This document shows, piece by piece, positions 36,276 to 46,102 of a DNA stretch of 64,000 nt. Position numbers and translations under genes: made by a program. The notes under the pieces are model-generated. The model was not told the DNA's origin, made no database searches, and saw only the letters and a list, made by a program, of their open reading frames with translations. Location: assembly GCA_016795155.1 (NCBI GenBank), contig JAEUIE010000003.1, forward strand, positions 124,001-188,000, read 5' to 3'. This DNA comes from Planctomycetia bacterium (GTDB lineage Bacteria > Planctomycetota > Planctomycetia > Gemmatales > HRBIN36). Every line of letters begins with the position of its first letter. Within the stretch, counting starts at the first letter, position 1.

Positions 36276-37403
36276 TTAAGGTTCAAGATTGCTGATATTA
36301 ATCTGCGCACCATCACGCCATCCCCCTAGAGATTGGAGCGTAAACCATTCAGTAGATCCGCTGATATAGGGGGGGGTGTTAAGAAAAGTTCCGCCATCAT
36401 TAGTATTTTCAAATTTGAGAGTACGCACAGAATTGTCCCCAAAACAGAACTGTGATCCCGCAGTATGGGTGCTGCCAAATTTGTACCATTGTGATGCATC
36501 GTTTCCAGAACGTTTGGCACTACCATTTCCCCAGTAAGTCTGCAATGCACCGACACCAACCCACGACAGTGCAGTGTCACGACCAGCAGCTAGATTAGCT
36601 CCAATGGTTTCACCAAAAATAATCGTATTGCTCGTGCCATCTTTGTTCGAAATCTGACCTAGCGTTAAGCTGCTGCGATTGGTCAATACTCCAACGTACT
36701 TATTAGCGGCCAATGCGGACGAGTCAGAAGAAAGAGTAACTTCTCCCAATAAGCCTGCGCATCCAACATAGTTGGTTCGTCCTAAGGCTTCGCCTAGAGC
36801 GCCAGTCAGTGTATCTGCTTGTTTATAGACAAGTAAGTCTGCAGGATTATTGGTAGTTATTAGATACACTATAGTCCCATTGGTAGTTGTTTCTCTTACC
36901 GTATCCGATGGGCATTCAAACATTTTCATCTTGGCTTGAGCTGATAGTTGATTCGCCGCAAGCGTCCACCATGGCAAGCGCGCTTCATTGATGTTCAGAT
37001 TCATCTGCGTGGTGCTTAACGGTACTGGCCCGACAGGTAGCGGAAACATTTTCTGGGTATCGAGAATGCTCGCACGAACAGAATCGAGTTCCAGATATGG
37101 AAGCAGTGTAACCAAGACACCAACATAAGGACCGCCATTGGCTAAATCAAAATTGGGGTAAGTAGGCATTCCTACCACAGAATTGTAACTGCCTGGAGGG
37201 CACTTCTTGGTATCGTTGTGGTAATTATGCATGGCCAAGCCGATTTGGCGAAGATTGTTGGCGCACAACATCGCGTTGGCTGCTTCGCGAACGCGCTGCA
37301 CCGCAGGTAACAGCAGGGCCATCAATAAGCCGATGATGGCGATGACCACCAGTAATTCAATCAGTGTGAAAGCTGACCGTCGTGAAGATGAGGCATGCTT
37401 CAT
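36276..37403 (-). CDS. DUF1559 pseudopilin-like protein
   Basis: 375 residues from ATG 37403 (GGAG 8 bases upstream); the frame is open much further but the upstream part overlaps the next gene and shows no protein character. Pseudopilin leader [20 protein letters not shown], then [20 protein letters not shown]. The C-terminal signature reads [18 protein letters not shown]: the Asp-Gly of H-X9-DG is Asp-Asn here. Otherwise it aligns with the copy at 3336-4481 over its whole length ([68 protein letters not shown]). Envelope protein of unknown role. Confidence 0.92.
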   Translation of the reverse strand: MKHASSSRRSAFTLIELLVVIAIIGLLMALLLPAVQRVREAANAMLCANNLRQIGLAMHNYHNDTKKCPPGSYNSVVGMPTYPNFDLANGGPYVGVLVTLLPYLELDSVRASILDTQKMFPLPVGPVPLSTTQMNLNINEARLPWWTLAANQLSAQAKMKMFECPSDTVRETTTNGTIVYLITTNNPADLLVYKQADTLTGALGEALGRTNYVGCAGLLGEVTLSSDSSALAANKYVGVLTNRSSLTLGQISNKDGTSNTIIFGETIGANLAAGRDTALSWVGVGALQTYWGNGSAKRSGNDASQWYKFGSTHTAGSQFCFGDNSVRTLKFENTNDGGTFLNTPPYISGSTEWFTLQSLGGWRDGAQINISNLEP

Positions 37404-37597
37404 CCAATGTTCTCCCATAAAAATCGGTTCAAGATGATGCCATGTTACCCCGGCAACATTACCAGGTAAATACCTTTGCGAGCCAATTGCATCTTTATTG
37501 AATACCAAACCTTTAGTACGAAATAAACACACTGGCTCATTTTGCTGTTGCACTTTGATACCATTTGTGCAGTTACAGCTTCGATGAATCCAACGAT

Positions 37598-38287
37598 TTA
37601 TCCTAACAAACCAACCAACACATTGTAAGCACAATGTGTGCCAACTGCGATACCTAATCCGCGATAATGAAACAATAGTCCAAAATAAACACCACCCATG
37701 CTCCGAAACAGGCAGATTTTCCATTCCCATGCTTCCCCTTGTGGCCCCAGGCAATGGGCTGCTGCAAAACCAAATGCAGAAATCATCAAGGATAATACCA
37801 AGGCTGTACGATCCTGCACCACACTTTTGAACAGCCAGTAGAGCAATCCAAAGCCCAACAGTCTGAAGAGAATCTCTTCAAAAATACCACTGCCCATCAA
37901 CGCCACAGCCTGCAAAGTGCGAGTGTTAATACTCAGATGGGACAATTGAGAAGTCACCACAACTCCCAGCCCCCAGAGAGCCAGGGATAAGGCCAGACTT
38001 TCCAGAAACATGCCCGCTACTAATGTCCACGATTCGGGAGGCGATCTGTCCCACTTCACAACCGCCCAGCCAATACCGATGACTGCTATCATCAGACTGG
38101 GTAAATACTCTGCGGGCATCTGGTTCTGTTTGCACAGGTTCGCGAGCCACTGGTCTATCCCTGCCCGGTATGGCTGCATTCCTTCCATGGTCTGGTACAG
38201 CATGCTGCCTTCGTAAATCACCAGCAAAGGCAGGATGAAGAGCAGGCATGGCCAGGGATGTCGGGTTGATGACCAGTAGAAATTCAT
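37598..38287 (-). CDS. CPBP family intramembrane glutamic endopeptidase
   Basis: 229 residues with about six to seven transmembrane segments. CPBP (CAAX protease/Abi) motifs are complete: [18 protein letters not shown] with Glu137, Glu138 and Arg142; [11 protein letters not shown] with His178; and [14 protein letters not shown] with His218. These are inner-membrane proteases of the Rce1/MroQ type, with varied roles in peptide maturation or immunity. It starts 7 bases after the HD-GYP gene stop, so the two are likely co-transcribed. Confidence 0.9.
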   Translation of the reverse strand: MNFYWSSTRHPWPCLLFILPLLVIYEGSMLYQTMEGMQPYRAGIDQWLANLCKQNQMPAEYLPSLMIAVIGIGWAVVKWDRSPPESWTLVAGMFLESLALSLALWGLGVVVTSQLSHLSINTRTLQAVALMGSGIFEEILFRLLGFGLLYWLFKSVVQDRTALVLSLMISAFGFAAAHCLGPQGEAWEWKICLFRSMGGVYFGLLFHYRGLGIAVGTHCAYNVLVGLLG

Positions 38288-38294
38288 GAAATGG

Positions 38295-39503
38295 TTACAC
38301 CACCCTTATGATGTGTCTGTCGCGCACTACATCGAGGTCGAGAAATCTAAGAGATTCGTGGTTACTGCCCATGACGATGATCGGCTTCCAATCACCCGAA
38401 GTCGCCAACTGGTTCCAGGCAATGATCTTTCCGGTTGAACCATCCGCCAGTTCAACCAGACTACCCACGGGTGCACTGGCCCATGGCAACAAGAGCAATG
38501 CTGCAATCTGGTCCAGTCTTCCTTGCCTGGCCTCCTGCAACACCAACTGCACCGCTTTGCGTGTGGAATAGGCTTCACGATGAGGACGAGGCTGGCAAAG
38601 CGCTGCATAACTGTCTGCCACTGCCAATTGTCGTCCCAGATCAATCAATTCCTGCTGCTTCAGTTTCATGGGGTAACCACTGCCATCAAGCCGTTCGTGA
38701 TGCTGAGCAATGGCGAGGGCTACATCAAATTCTTCAGGCTTCAAATAGGGTCGCAAACGTTCTGCCAGCCAGGGAGCGTGATGCCGCCATTGTTGACGGG
38801 TGGTGCTGTTGGTCTGTTCCTGGGCAGCCAGTACTTTCACGGGCAGCCTGGTCATACCTAAATCGTGAAGCAGCCCTGCGAGGATGGCATTCTGAATATG
38901 CCTGGACGAAAATCGCACGGGATGCAGCATCCGCTGCAATACCTGAGCTGTGTTCAACCCATGCGAAGCTGCCCAGAGAAATGGTTCATCGGGTGTCGCC
39001 TGGTACCACCACAGCGGCGGAGCCTGCAACAGATATTCCCGGTACAAATGATTGGCTAACTCTCTTACTCCATCGAGTGGCCAGATGTCTTTCTGAATGG
39101 CATTCTCGAACCATTCCGTGAGCTGGCTGCGCTGGTCTTCATGGTTGTTAAGGATGCGCCGCTGCTGGCTTTGCAGATTCAAGTGCCGAGTCACTTCATC
39201 AAGCACCAGGCGGATATCCTGAAGTTGAGACTGGTTCGCTTCACCAGTTTCCAATGAGCGTATGGTCAGGCGAAGCATCGCCAGGTTCTGCTGCAGTCCG
39301 GGCGTATCGGGTGTCTGTCCCAGGCCTTTCAGCTGTAACAGTAATTGCTTGGCTCGCAGCAACTGCTCGCGCAGGCCCATCTGCGGCCCGGTATCTTCCG
39401 GATCGCTGTCTACCAGCGAAGCAGCGCTGGCATGAGACAACAACCGCAGCCGGGGAGGCAACGACAGCGTTGGCGTGGTTTGATCTGTCGGGAATTGTGC
39501 CAT
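38295..39503 (-). CDS. HD-GYP domain protein
   Basis: 402 residues, no signal or membrane helix. The N-terminal 150 residues are helical (LREQLLRAKQLLLQLKGLGQ, TRHLNLQSQQRRILNNHEDQ) with coiled-coil character. The HD-GYP phosphohydrolase core follows: NAILAGLLHDLGMTRLPVKV with His213-Asp214 and ALAIAQHHERLDGSGYPMKL with the GYP triad at about 276-278, then QLAVADSYAALCQPRPHREA. Such domains hydrolyse cyclic di-GMP to GMP or pGpG. A C-terminal beta segment (VGSLVELADGSTGKIIAW) of about 60 residues matches the small domain found at the end of other HD-GYP proteins. Probably a signalling enzyme controlling surface behaviour. Confidence 0.88.
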   Translation of the reverse strand: MAQFPTDQTTPTLSLPPRLRLLSHASAASLVDSDPEDTGPQMGLREQLLRAKQLLLQLKGLGQTPDTPGLQQNLAMLRLTIRSLETGEANQSQLQDIRLVLDEVTRHLNLQSQQRRILNNHEDQRSQLTEWFENAIQKDIWPLDGVRELANHLYREYLLQAPPLWWYQATPDEPFLWAASHGLNTAQVLQRMLHPVRFSSRHIQNAILAGLLHDLGMTRLPVKVLAAQEQTNSTTRQQWRHHAPWLAERLRPYLKPEEFDVALAIAQHHERLDGSGYPMKLKQQELIDLGRQLAVADSYAALCQPRPHREAYSTRKAVQLVLQEARQGRLDQIAALLLLPWASAPVGSLVELADGSTGKIIAWNQLATSGDWKPIIVMGSNHESLRFLDLDVVRDRHIIRVV

Positions 39504-39657
39504 AAGTTTTCTGATGCCAGTCTGGATGCAGATTCTCGCATCGCTTACTTCGACTGGATGCAGGTGTGACTTGATTGTCCGGTTGCGTTTTCAGGAAATG
39601 CGATGGCAAACTGTAACAGTTCCGCGACGTGTAGGGATCGCACAGCACCTTGATGGT

Positions 39658-41373
39658 TCAATGATTGCCCGAACGAGTGAAGAAGCTCCGTCGTACTATG
39701 ACCCACGCCAACCAGAACCAGGGCAACATCGCTGCAGTTCGGCCCCACCATGGGGAGTGCAAATGCAATGGAAGCTCAAAACAATAAAGCGATCCTTCAG
39801 AAACGATTCTGTCCAAACTGTGGAATTTCTCCATGTAAAGTTTGGAGAGCGCTCCTGGAGCGCCTGTCACCGGGCGCATGTCAAATGTGTGTTCACGGCG
39901 ATTACCTGGCTGATCATCTACCATGGTGGTGTACATCGCTTTGGCAATCGTCGGCTTCACCCGTGCCACCAGGTTGTTGAGTATAGCCCACTTGCCTTCA
40001 AGTAATTCCAAACGTTTAACCCAGGGAGATCGGGTGAGCAGCAAATACTGATACGATCCAGGCAACCAGTTGTGGAAAGAGATTGTGGTGGAATACGGTA
40101 GTACGATCGTACATAGATTTATCAGTTGACCATCCTGAATGGCAAAATGGTAATGTGTTTTTTCTGGATGCTCTTCATAGCTTTCGCCGCTTAGTTCGTT
40201 TCCCGAGACATAGAGTTTCATGTTTGTGTTGTGTAATTCTTCTGAGAACGGCACTCTCTGAAATCCCTGGTCATCCACTTTGAAAATGCTGTATTGAGAA
40301 TAAAAGGAGTTGCTAAAGAGGTTTTTGTTTCGGTTTGCAGCACCTTGGTGAATCTCATTCAGTGTTAATTGAATGTGAGGCTCAGTAGCCAATGAAAAGG
40401 TTATAATATGTGGCCCTTGCCAACTCACACATTTTAAATGCGCTGTTTTATCGCGGTAATGCTGGATGCATTTGCCAGTGGTGGTATCGTAGAGAAGCAA
40501 TCCTTGGGAATCTGGTCGAAACAGATTGAAAAGTTCATCTCCTTCAAACACTTTGCGACCTTTAGCAATGGCTCGTTTCTCTGCCACTCTTTCGTCGCCC
40601 CAGGATTCTGTTACAACAGCACGCTTACCATCGTCTGAGAATTGCCAGTGAGCATGAAGGCGATTCTTGGGAACCGGCCATTGCGAGAGCATTTTCAAAG
40701 GTTGATCGGGATGATCTGGTAACTGCCATGCCTCGTACCATGCTGGCAATTCAACCGATAAAGAATTCGCGAAATACTCCAGGGCATACGACAGGAAGGG
40801 ATTGGTTGGATAAATAATCTGCAGAAAACGCTGCGACCAATTGTAGCGAACAAAAAGAATCTTACTTTTGATGGGCCAGGCAATTCCATGCGAAAACGCA
40901 CCAGGATAGTGCCAGGTGTGAACTGCTTTTTGCTTGTTGTCTTCCTTGAATCGCCAGGAATAGAGCACGTAACCGATGCCGTTCCCGGATTTCTCCATTG
41001 CAGGCCACCAGACAACATCATCGTGAATTCTGGGAACGAAAAGAGTTTCCCCTCTTCGAAGAATGTTGGGATCACTGGTTGATAGTCGATAGAGTTCGCG
41101 ACCTGTCTGTTTGTCAAGTATCACTAAACCCAGAATGTGAACATTCCCAGCAACCTGACCAAACTGATACTCAACAGCCAGCAGATACGGGCCGTTCTCC
41201 TGTTCAAATTGAGGATACAACACTTTTCGTTCAGGCAGCGTAATGGACCAAAGTGGGCGAGGTGACATCAACTTATCGACACCCCACCAAAGGAAACATG
41301 AAGCAGCAACACAGGCTACTACATGCCCTATCTTTAACCAAGGCTTGTGAATCTTCGACCTGTTGTCCGTCAT
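39658..41373 (-). CDS. Membrane-anchored beta-propeller-like protein, unknown function
   Basis: 571 residues with one transmembrane helix near the N-terminus (about 14-32, IGHVVACVAASCFLWWGVDK) and one at the C-terminus (about 545-563, MLPWFWLAWVIVRRS). The extracytoplasmic body in between has repeated beta segments with WD/PQQ-propeller feel: GLVILDKQTGRELYRLST, HAHWQFSDDGKRAVVTESWG, GLLLYDTTTGKCIQHYRD and FSLATEPHIQLTLNEI. No catalytic motif seen. A and T are more frequent here than in its neighbours. Function unknown. Confidence 0.7.
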   Translation of the reverse strand: MTDNRSKIHKPWLKIGHVVACVAASCFLWWGVDKLMSPRPLWSITLPERKVLYPQFEQENGPYLLAVEYQFGQVAGNVHILGLVILDKQTGRELYRLSTSDPNILRRGETLFVPRIHDDVVWWPAMEKSGNGIGYVLYSWRFKEDNKQKAVHTWHYPGAFSHGIAWPIKSKILFVRYNWSQRFLQIIYPTNPFLSYALEYFANSLSVELPAWYEAWQLPDHPDQPLKMLSQWPVPKNRLHAHWQFSDDGKRAVVTESWGDERVAEKRAIAKGRKVFEGDELFNLFRPDSQGLLLYDTTTGKCIQHYRDKTAHLKCVSWQGPHIITFSLATEPHIQLTLNEIHQGAANRNKNLFSNSFYSQYSIFKVDDQGFQRVPFSEELHNTNMKLYVSGNELSGESYEEHPEKTHYHFAIQDGQLINLCTIVLPYSTTISFHNWLPGSYQYLLLTRSPWVKRLELLEGKWAILNNLVARVKPTIAKAMYTTMVDDQPGNRREHTFDMRPVTGAPGALSKLYMEKFHSLDRIVSEGSLYCFELPLHLHSPWWGRTAAMLPWFWLAWVIVRRSFFTRSGNH

Positions 41374-41551
41374 GAATTCGAGATGGATAGATTTATCATC
41401 TGCATAATACCGTACCTGTAAGACTGGAAAAAGAACATTTGTCAGATGCCCTCATTTCGATGGCAACCGGATGTATAATCCACTATCTCCCAGGCAAGTT
41501 GCAGAAGAAAAGTCGGCTGGATGTTAAGCTGAATGATAAGTGGGTTTTACC

Positions 41552-42325
41552 ATGAGTTCTGGAGAGATACTCAACGATCAAGAATCAAAGTTACCCAACT
41601 ATGGCCGCAACCATTCGATGTATGGCACAGGATTGCGGTGGATGAGCATTGAACAGGTTTCGCCTGACAAGGTCAATGCAACGCTTTGGGTGAGTTTGAT
41701 TTTTATCCCACTCATACCGCTGCGGCGCTGGCTTTGCCGTTTCGCAGGATACGATGGCAGCCTGGTATTCCTGGCGCATGAAGTAGAATCACCCTTGCTT
41801 GAAAAGCTGGAAAGAACGCCGGTGACTCTCAGTTCTGTCCTGTCCACTTACGTCTGGGCTTTGGTTACTTGTTGTTTTCTCTTTAGCCCCATTGCGTTCA
41901 TGATCTGGTGGACGAATCAGCGGGCAGCGTTGCCTTTCGAGATCGTTCTGATCTTCTTCTGGATTATTGTCGTTGGTTTGTTCCCCTTCTGGAATGTGAA
42001 ACGTGAGCGGGGCATCCTCGAAGCAATCCGCGGGCAGGAATATGCACAAGCCTGTGAGTTTCAGCGGCTGCAAACCAAAGAATACAATAAACGTAACTGG
42101 GAACAAACTCATTACTTTCCACTCTGGGTCTATTTCATCGCAGGTATCGCTGCGTTCTTTATCGCAAACGAGTTAGCAGACTTCCTCGGCTGGAACAACA
42201 AGGAAGTGAAATCAGTCTTCTGGGTTGCTTTCACTATTCTCCTCAATCTTCCGGTCTATTGGCTGGATCGATATCTCAAGAAACAACAGTTGGCCAGAGA
42301 ACAGCAGGCTTCTGATATATACTGA
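41552..42325 (+). CDS. Multi-pass membrane protein, unknown function
   Basis: 257 residues from ATG 41552 (a GTG at 41540 is in frame). An N-terminal cytosolic stretch of about 90 residues (GTGLRWMSIEQVSPDKVNAT, LWVSLIFIPLIPLRRWLCRF with one weak hydrophobic run) is followed by four clear transmembrane helices (about 92-115, 122-142, 184-204, 215-235) and charged loops (KRERGILEAIRGQEY). No motif of a transporter or enzyme family is seen. It ends 16 bases before a palindromic repeat and 68 before the Nudix gene. Confidence 0.7.
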   Translation: MSSGEILNDQESKLPNYGRNHSMYGTGLRWMSIEQVSPDKVNATLWVSLIFIPLIPLRRWLCRFAGYDGSLVFLAHEVESPLLEKLERTPVTLSSVLSTYVWALVTCCFLFSPIAFMIWWTNQRAALPFEIVLIFFWIIVVGLFPFWNVKRERGILEAIRGQEYAQACEFQRLQTKEYNKRNWEQTHYFPLWVYFIAGIAAFFIANELADFLGWNNKEVKSVFWVAFTILLNLPVYWLDRYLKKQQLAREQQASDIY

Positions 42326-42340
42326 TTTTGGCTGACAAGA

Positions 42341-42390
42341 AAGAACCCCCTCACCCCCGACCCCTCTCCCTCCAGGGGAGAGGGGAGAAA
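42341..42390. repeat. Palindromic intergenic repeat, copy D
   Basis: AAGAACCCCCTCACCCCCGA, then CCCCTCTCCCTCCAGGGGAG and AGGGGAGAAA. It abuts the Nudix gene so closely that its last GGGGAG sits at Shine-Dalgarno distance from the ATG at 42393. Confidence 0.88.
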
Positions 42391-42392
42391 CT

Positions 42393-42833
42393 ATGTCCAA
42401 TCAATCAGATCGCATCTTTGGTCAACGCATTGACGGCGTGGAGTACCAACTTAGGCCAGGCAGCTATGTGGTGATCCAGCACGAGGGTCGCGTTGCCATC
42501 GTGAAAGCAACCAGCGGATATTGTTTGCCGGGCGGTGGTGTGGAGCCGGGCGAAACTCCCGAAGATACCGCCATCCGCGAATGCTGGGAAGAAGTTGGCC
42601 TGCGTGTGAGGTTGATCAGATTGCTGGGCTACGCGGACCAGCTTGCCTACGGCATACCCGAAGAACGCTACTTTCAGAAACAATGCACGTTCTTTCTTGC
42701 TGAATTGGCTGAGAGCGAACGAGGGCCAGGGGAACACGATCACGAACTGCACTGGATGACGAGGGATGAAGCACTTAACAGTTTGGTGCATGAGAGTGAG
42801 AGGTGGATACTCGCTGAACATTCACTGAATTAG
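42393..42833 (+). CDS. Nudix hydrolase
   Basis: 146 residues. Nudix box GGGVEPGETPEDTAIRECWE EVGL at about 49-72 matches GX5EX7REUXEEXGU fully. Before it, YVVIQHEGRVAIVKATSGYCLPGG supplies the beta-strand context. These enzymes cleave nucleoside diphosphates linked to another group; the actual substrate cannot be read. The ribosome-binding site (GGGGAG, 5 bases before ATG) is the end of palindromic repeat copy D. Confidence 0.92.
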   Translation: MSNQSDRIFGQRIDGVEYQLRPGSYVVIQHEGRVAIVKATSGYCLPGGGVEPGETPEDTAIRECWEEVGLRVRLIRLLGYADQLAYGIPEERYFQKQCTFFLAELAESERGPGEHDHELHWMTRDEALNSLVHESERWILAEHSLN

Positions 42834-42934
42834 TTCAGTAGGACATGCTGTTCATGTCTCCCCGAATCAGGTGATGCCACAACAATGCATTTCACCTAGC
42901 GCACAAATCTTTTTGTTACCACAAGCGATGGTGA

Positions 42935-42951
42935 GGCACGCACAGCGTGCC
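42935..42951. repeat. Small perfect hairpin GGCACGC/GCGTGCC
   Basis: GGCACGC (42935-42941) pairs with GCGTGCC (42945-42951) around ACA, 16 bases upstream of the YyaL-like start. A short GC-rich palindrome of this form looks like a member of a dispersed family, but only one copy was noticed here. Confidence 0.5.
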
Positions 42952-42967
42952 CTACTACAATACCTCC

Positions 42968-44995
42968 ATGAACCATCTAGCGAACGAAACCAGCCTGTAT
43001 CTGCGTCAACATGCTTCCAATCCGGTAGAGTGGTATCCCTGGGGTGATGCTGCTCTCAGCAAAGCCAAGGCTGAGAACAAGCCTATCTTTCTCAGCATTG
43101 GTTACTCGGCATGCCACTGGTGCCATGTCATGGAGCATGAGAGCTTTGTCGATCCTGACATCGCAACGATGCTCAATGAACATTTCATCAACATCAAGGT
43201 CGATCGCGAAGAGCGTCCCGATATCGACAACATTTACATGAATGCCACGCTGGCTCTGAATGGCCATGGCGGCTGGCCGATGAGTGTTTTCCTTACGCCT
43301 GATTTACAGCCTTTCCATGCGGGCACCTATTATCCACCAGAGCCACGCTACCAGATGCCTAGTTTCAGGCAGTTGCTGACTGCGGTCATCAATGGCTGGC
43401 GAGATAAACGCGAGATGCTCGTTCAGCAGGCTCAGAATGTGACCAATGCCGTCGTGGAACATGTCAGCCGTGAAGTGACAGGCAATGTTGAGCTTGGTGA
43501 AAACCTGCTCCGTGGTGCCGGGACCATGCTCAACAAGGCTCACGACATGCGCCACGGTGGGTTTGGTAGTGCACCCAAGTTCATGCACACGCTCGATCTC
43601 CGGCTGTTGCTGCGGCTTTCGGCACGATTCAACGATGAAGATGCAAAACAGATAGTTCTCTTCACGCTCGACAACATGGCTCGAGGCGGGATCTACGATC
43701 AGATCGCTGGTGGGTTTCATCGCTACAGCACCGATGCCCGCTGGCTGGTGCCTCACTTTGAGAAGATGCTGTATGACAATGCCTTACTGGTGCCTGTGTA
43801 TCTCGAAGCGTTCCAATCAACAGGCAACCAGGAATTCCTGCGTACTGCTGAAGAAACACTCTCGTGGGTGGAAAGGGAGATGACCAGTCCGTCTGGTGGC
43901 TTCTACAGCACCACCGATGCTGACAGCGAAGGAGTGGAAGGCAAGTTCTTCGTCTGGTCGCAGGCAGAATGCAACGAGGTGCTGGGCGAAGATGCTGACT
44001 TTGCTGCAGGGGTGTTCGACATTACGCAGGCAGGCAACTGGGAAGGGCACAACATTCTCAATCGTCCGAAAACCCTGCATCAGGAACTGGTACTCAACAA
44101 GATTAGCGAGAAGGAGTTTCACGACAGGCTGGCACGCATCAAGATGAAACTGCTTGCGGCCCGCGAGAAGCGAATCAAACCCAACCGCGATGAGAAAATA
44201 CTTGCAGCATGGAATGGACTGATGATTGCAGCTTATGCGCAGGCTGCACAAGTCACCGGCAACAAGCATTATGCCGACATGGCCAGCTGGGCTTCAGACT
44301 TTGTGCTCACTCGCATGCGCCAAGTCGATGGCAGGCTGTACCGCGCCACGCTGGAGAATGGCCAAGCAAAGTTAAATGCGTACCTGGAAGACTATGCCTA
44401 TGTGATAGATGGATTGCTTCACCTGGTCGAAACAACCTGGCAACCGCGTTGGTTGCAGGCTGCCAGGGAACTTGCTGACATTATGATTAAACAGTTCTGG
44501 GATGCATCTTCACCAGGGTTCTTCTTTACAGGTAATGATCATGAATCATTGATCTACCGTGAAAAGCAGATCAACGATAATGCAACTCCGAGTGGAAACT
44601 CTGTGGCGGTAACGGTGTTGTTGAGGTTGGCAAGAATCACGGGCGACAATCGATATCTGCCTTACGTGGAGAAAGTATTGCGGCATTACGCTCCACTGAT
44701 GGAAAAGCAGCCTATGGCATTGGGACAACTGTTCCTGACGTTGGATGATTGGCTGGGGCCAGTCGATGAGTATGCCATCTTGCCGGGCATACAGGCAGAC
44801 GACGCTGAAGCGGCTTTACGATTGCTGCATCGAAAGTACATGCCTCGCAAACTGGTGGTCGGCCCGCCTTTGAAAATTCCATTGCTTGAGCATCGCAATG
44901 CAGTGGATGACCAGGTAACAATCTATCATTGTGTGAATCAGACTTGCGAACAGCCTTGGGTGGGAGTGCAGCAGATTACGAGCAATCTAAACTAA
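42968..44995 (+). CDS. YyaL/SPATA20 family thioredoxin-domain protein (DUF255)
   Basis: 675 residues from ATG 42968 ([25 protein letters not shown]). N-terminal DUF255 thioredoxin-like domain: [20 protein letters not shown] with the CHWCH site, then [20 protein letters not shown] and [16 protein letters not shown]. The rest (about 180-670) is an (alpha/alpha)6-barrel-like region: [40 protein letters not shown] and [20 protein letters not shown]. The family is very conserved and widespread, cytoplasmic, with a suggested redox or sugar-related role that is not settled. No operon partner. Confidence 0.93.
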   Translation: MNHLANETSLYLRQHASNPVEWYPWGDAALSKAKAENKPIFLSIGYSACHWCHVMEHESFVDPDIATMLNEHFINIKVDREERPDIDNIYMNATLALNGHGGWPMSVFLTPDLQPFHAGTYYPPEPRYQMPSFRQLLTAVINGWRDKREMLVQQAQNVTNAVVEHVSREVTGNVELGENLLRGAGTMLNKAHDMRHGGFGSAPKFMHTLDLRLLLRLSARFNDEDAKQIVLFTLDNMARGGIYDQIAGGFHRYSTDARWLVPHFEKMLYDNALLVPVYLEAFQSTGNQEFLRTAEETLSWVEREMTSPSGGFYSTTDADSEGVEGKFFVWSQAECNEVLGEDADFAAGVFDITQAGNWEGHNILNRPKTLHQELVLNKISEKEFHDRLARIKMKLLAAREKRIKPNRDEKILAAWNGLMIAAYAQAAQVTGNKHYADMASWASDFVLTRMRQVDGRLYRATLENGQAKLNAYLEDYAYVIDGLLHLVETTWQPRWLQAARELADIMIKQFWDASSPGFFFTGNDHESLIYREKQINDNATPSGNSVAVTVLLRLARITGDNRYLPYVEKVLRHYAPLMEKQPMALGQLFLTLDDWLGPVDEYAILPGIQADDAEAALRLLHRKYMPRKLVVGPPLKIPLLEHRNAVDDQVTIYHCVNQTCEQPWVGVQQITSNLN

Positions 44996-45062
44996 TCCGT
45001 TTGCCCATATCTCCTGAACTTGCATCGTTCAAATTGCCGATAGCGATAAAGACATATTCTTT

Positions 45063-46025
45063 ATGGTCGATAATATGTTGCGGTATGTTTTTACAGGAGT
45101 TGGGCTGCTTTTATTCGTGCTGCCCACATTTGCTCAGGATTTGTTTCCAGTCAGACCCAATACCAATGAGGCGAGCGCTGCACCAACAATGATGATGCAG
45201 CAGGAAATAGATCGCGGTTCAAGGATCGATTCACTGTGGACCATTCGCCGGCCACGCCGCGATGCACTGGGTCAGGAACAAGGAACCCAAGGAAGCTTTG
45301 AACGGCCTGATGAAATTGAGACAGATCGTGATTCATTTACTCCTGCTGTTACGACGGTAGCTCGTCATCGAACGATCCTGGAATCAGCATATACTTTCAC
45401 TGATTTTCGACATGGTGGAGAAGGGCATAGCTTTCCAGAGCTGTTGGTGCGTTATGGTCTCACGGATCGCTGGGAATTGCGTTTGGGTTGGAACTATGAA
45501 ATCGCTGGCATACCAGCACTTGATGGTGAAGGTGCCGCTTTGCCTGACGAAGGCGGAAAAGAGTTTGGCAATCGCGTAACGTATGGTTCTAAATTCCGAC
45601 TGACCGAAGCGGAAGGCTGGATGCCCGGCAGCGCGATCATCCTGGCTGGTGCCACTCCGACAGGCGGTCCGGCAACAGATACACACTTCATTGCTACTTA
45701 TGTTTTCGGATGGGAATTTGCTAACCGATGGAAGCTCGACGCTTCATTCCGCTACGGCACCGGTAGTGAAGAGGAAGACCGCTTCAACGAATGGGCGCCT
45801 TCTCTTGTGTTGAAAGTACCGATAGGGGAGAAGATCAACACCCACGTTGAATATTTCAGTATCTTCTCCACTGGCAAGGAAGAAGCGATACGTGCTCACT
45901 ACTTCAGCCCAGGCGTGCATTTTCTGGTTACAGAGAATTTCGAAATCGGTGTGCGAGTTGCCTGGGGATTGAACGAGCAAGCTACTAACTTCTTTGCCAA
46001 TGCCGGTATCGGCTGGCGTTTTTGA
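45063..46025 (+). CDS. Outer-membrane beta-barrel protein (MetA-pathway/transporter-like)
   Basis: 320 residues with a signal peptide ending LLLFVLPTFAQ; ATG 45075 is an alternative start. After a polar stretch of about 75 residues (SLWTIRRPRRDALGQEQGTQ, RPDEIETDRDSFTPAV) come alternating amphipathic beta strands (LESAYTFTDFRHGGEGHSFP, LLVRYGLTDRWELRLGWNYE, FANRWKLDASFRYGTG, HFLVTENFEIGVRVAWGLNE) and a C-terminal Phe (GWRF), the signature of an outer-membrane barrel. It resembles the phenol-degradation MetA-type channel family. Substrate unknown. Confidence 0.85.
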   Translation: MVDNMLRYVFTGVGLLLFVLPTFAQDLFPVRPNTNEASAAPTMMMQQEIDRGSRIDSLWTIRRPRRDALGQEQGTQGSFERPDEIETDRDSFTPAVTTVARHRTILESAYTFTDFRHGGEGHSFPELLVRYGLTDRWELRLGWNYEIAGIPALDGEGAALPDEGGKEFGNRVTYGSKFRLTEAEGWMPGSAIILAGATPTGGPATDTHFIATYVFGWEFANRWKLDASFRYGTGSEEEDRFNEWAPSLVLKVPIGEKINTHVEYFSIFSTGKEEAIRAHYFSPGVHFLVTENFEIGVRVAWGLNEQATNFFANAGIGWRF

Positions 46026-46102
46026 TCGATATGTTGTAGTCAGTTTTCTTTGACTACCATTACATCATGCCTTAGCATGGCAAGATACACCGGGATGTCA
46101 TC

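Noticed and set aside
37404-37754. N-terminal extension of the second DUF1559 gene
   Set aside because: The extension overlaps the CPBP gene and lacks protein character; ATG 37403 has GGAG and gives the standard pseudopilin leader.
39514-40005. A 163-codon plus-strand frame in the 39.5-40.0 kb region
   Set aside because: It lies almost entirely opposite the 3' end of the membrane propeller gene and reads as scrambled sequence.
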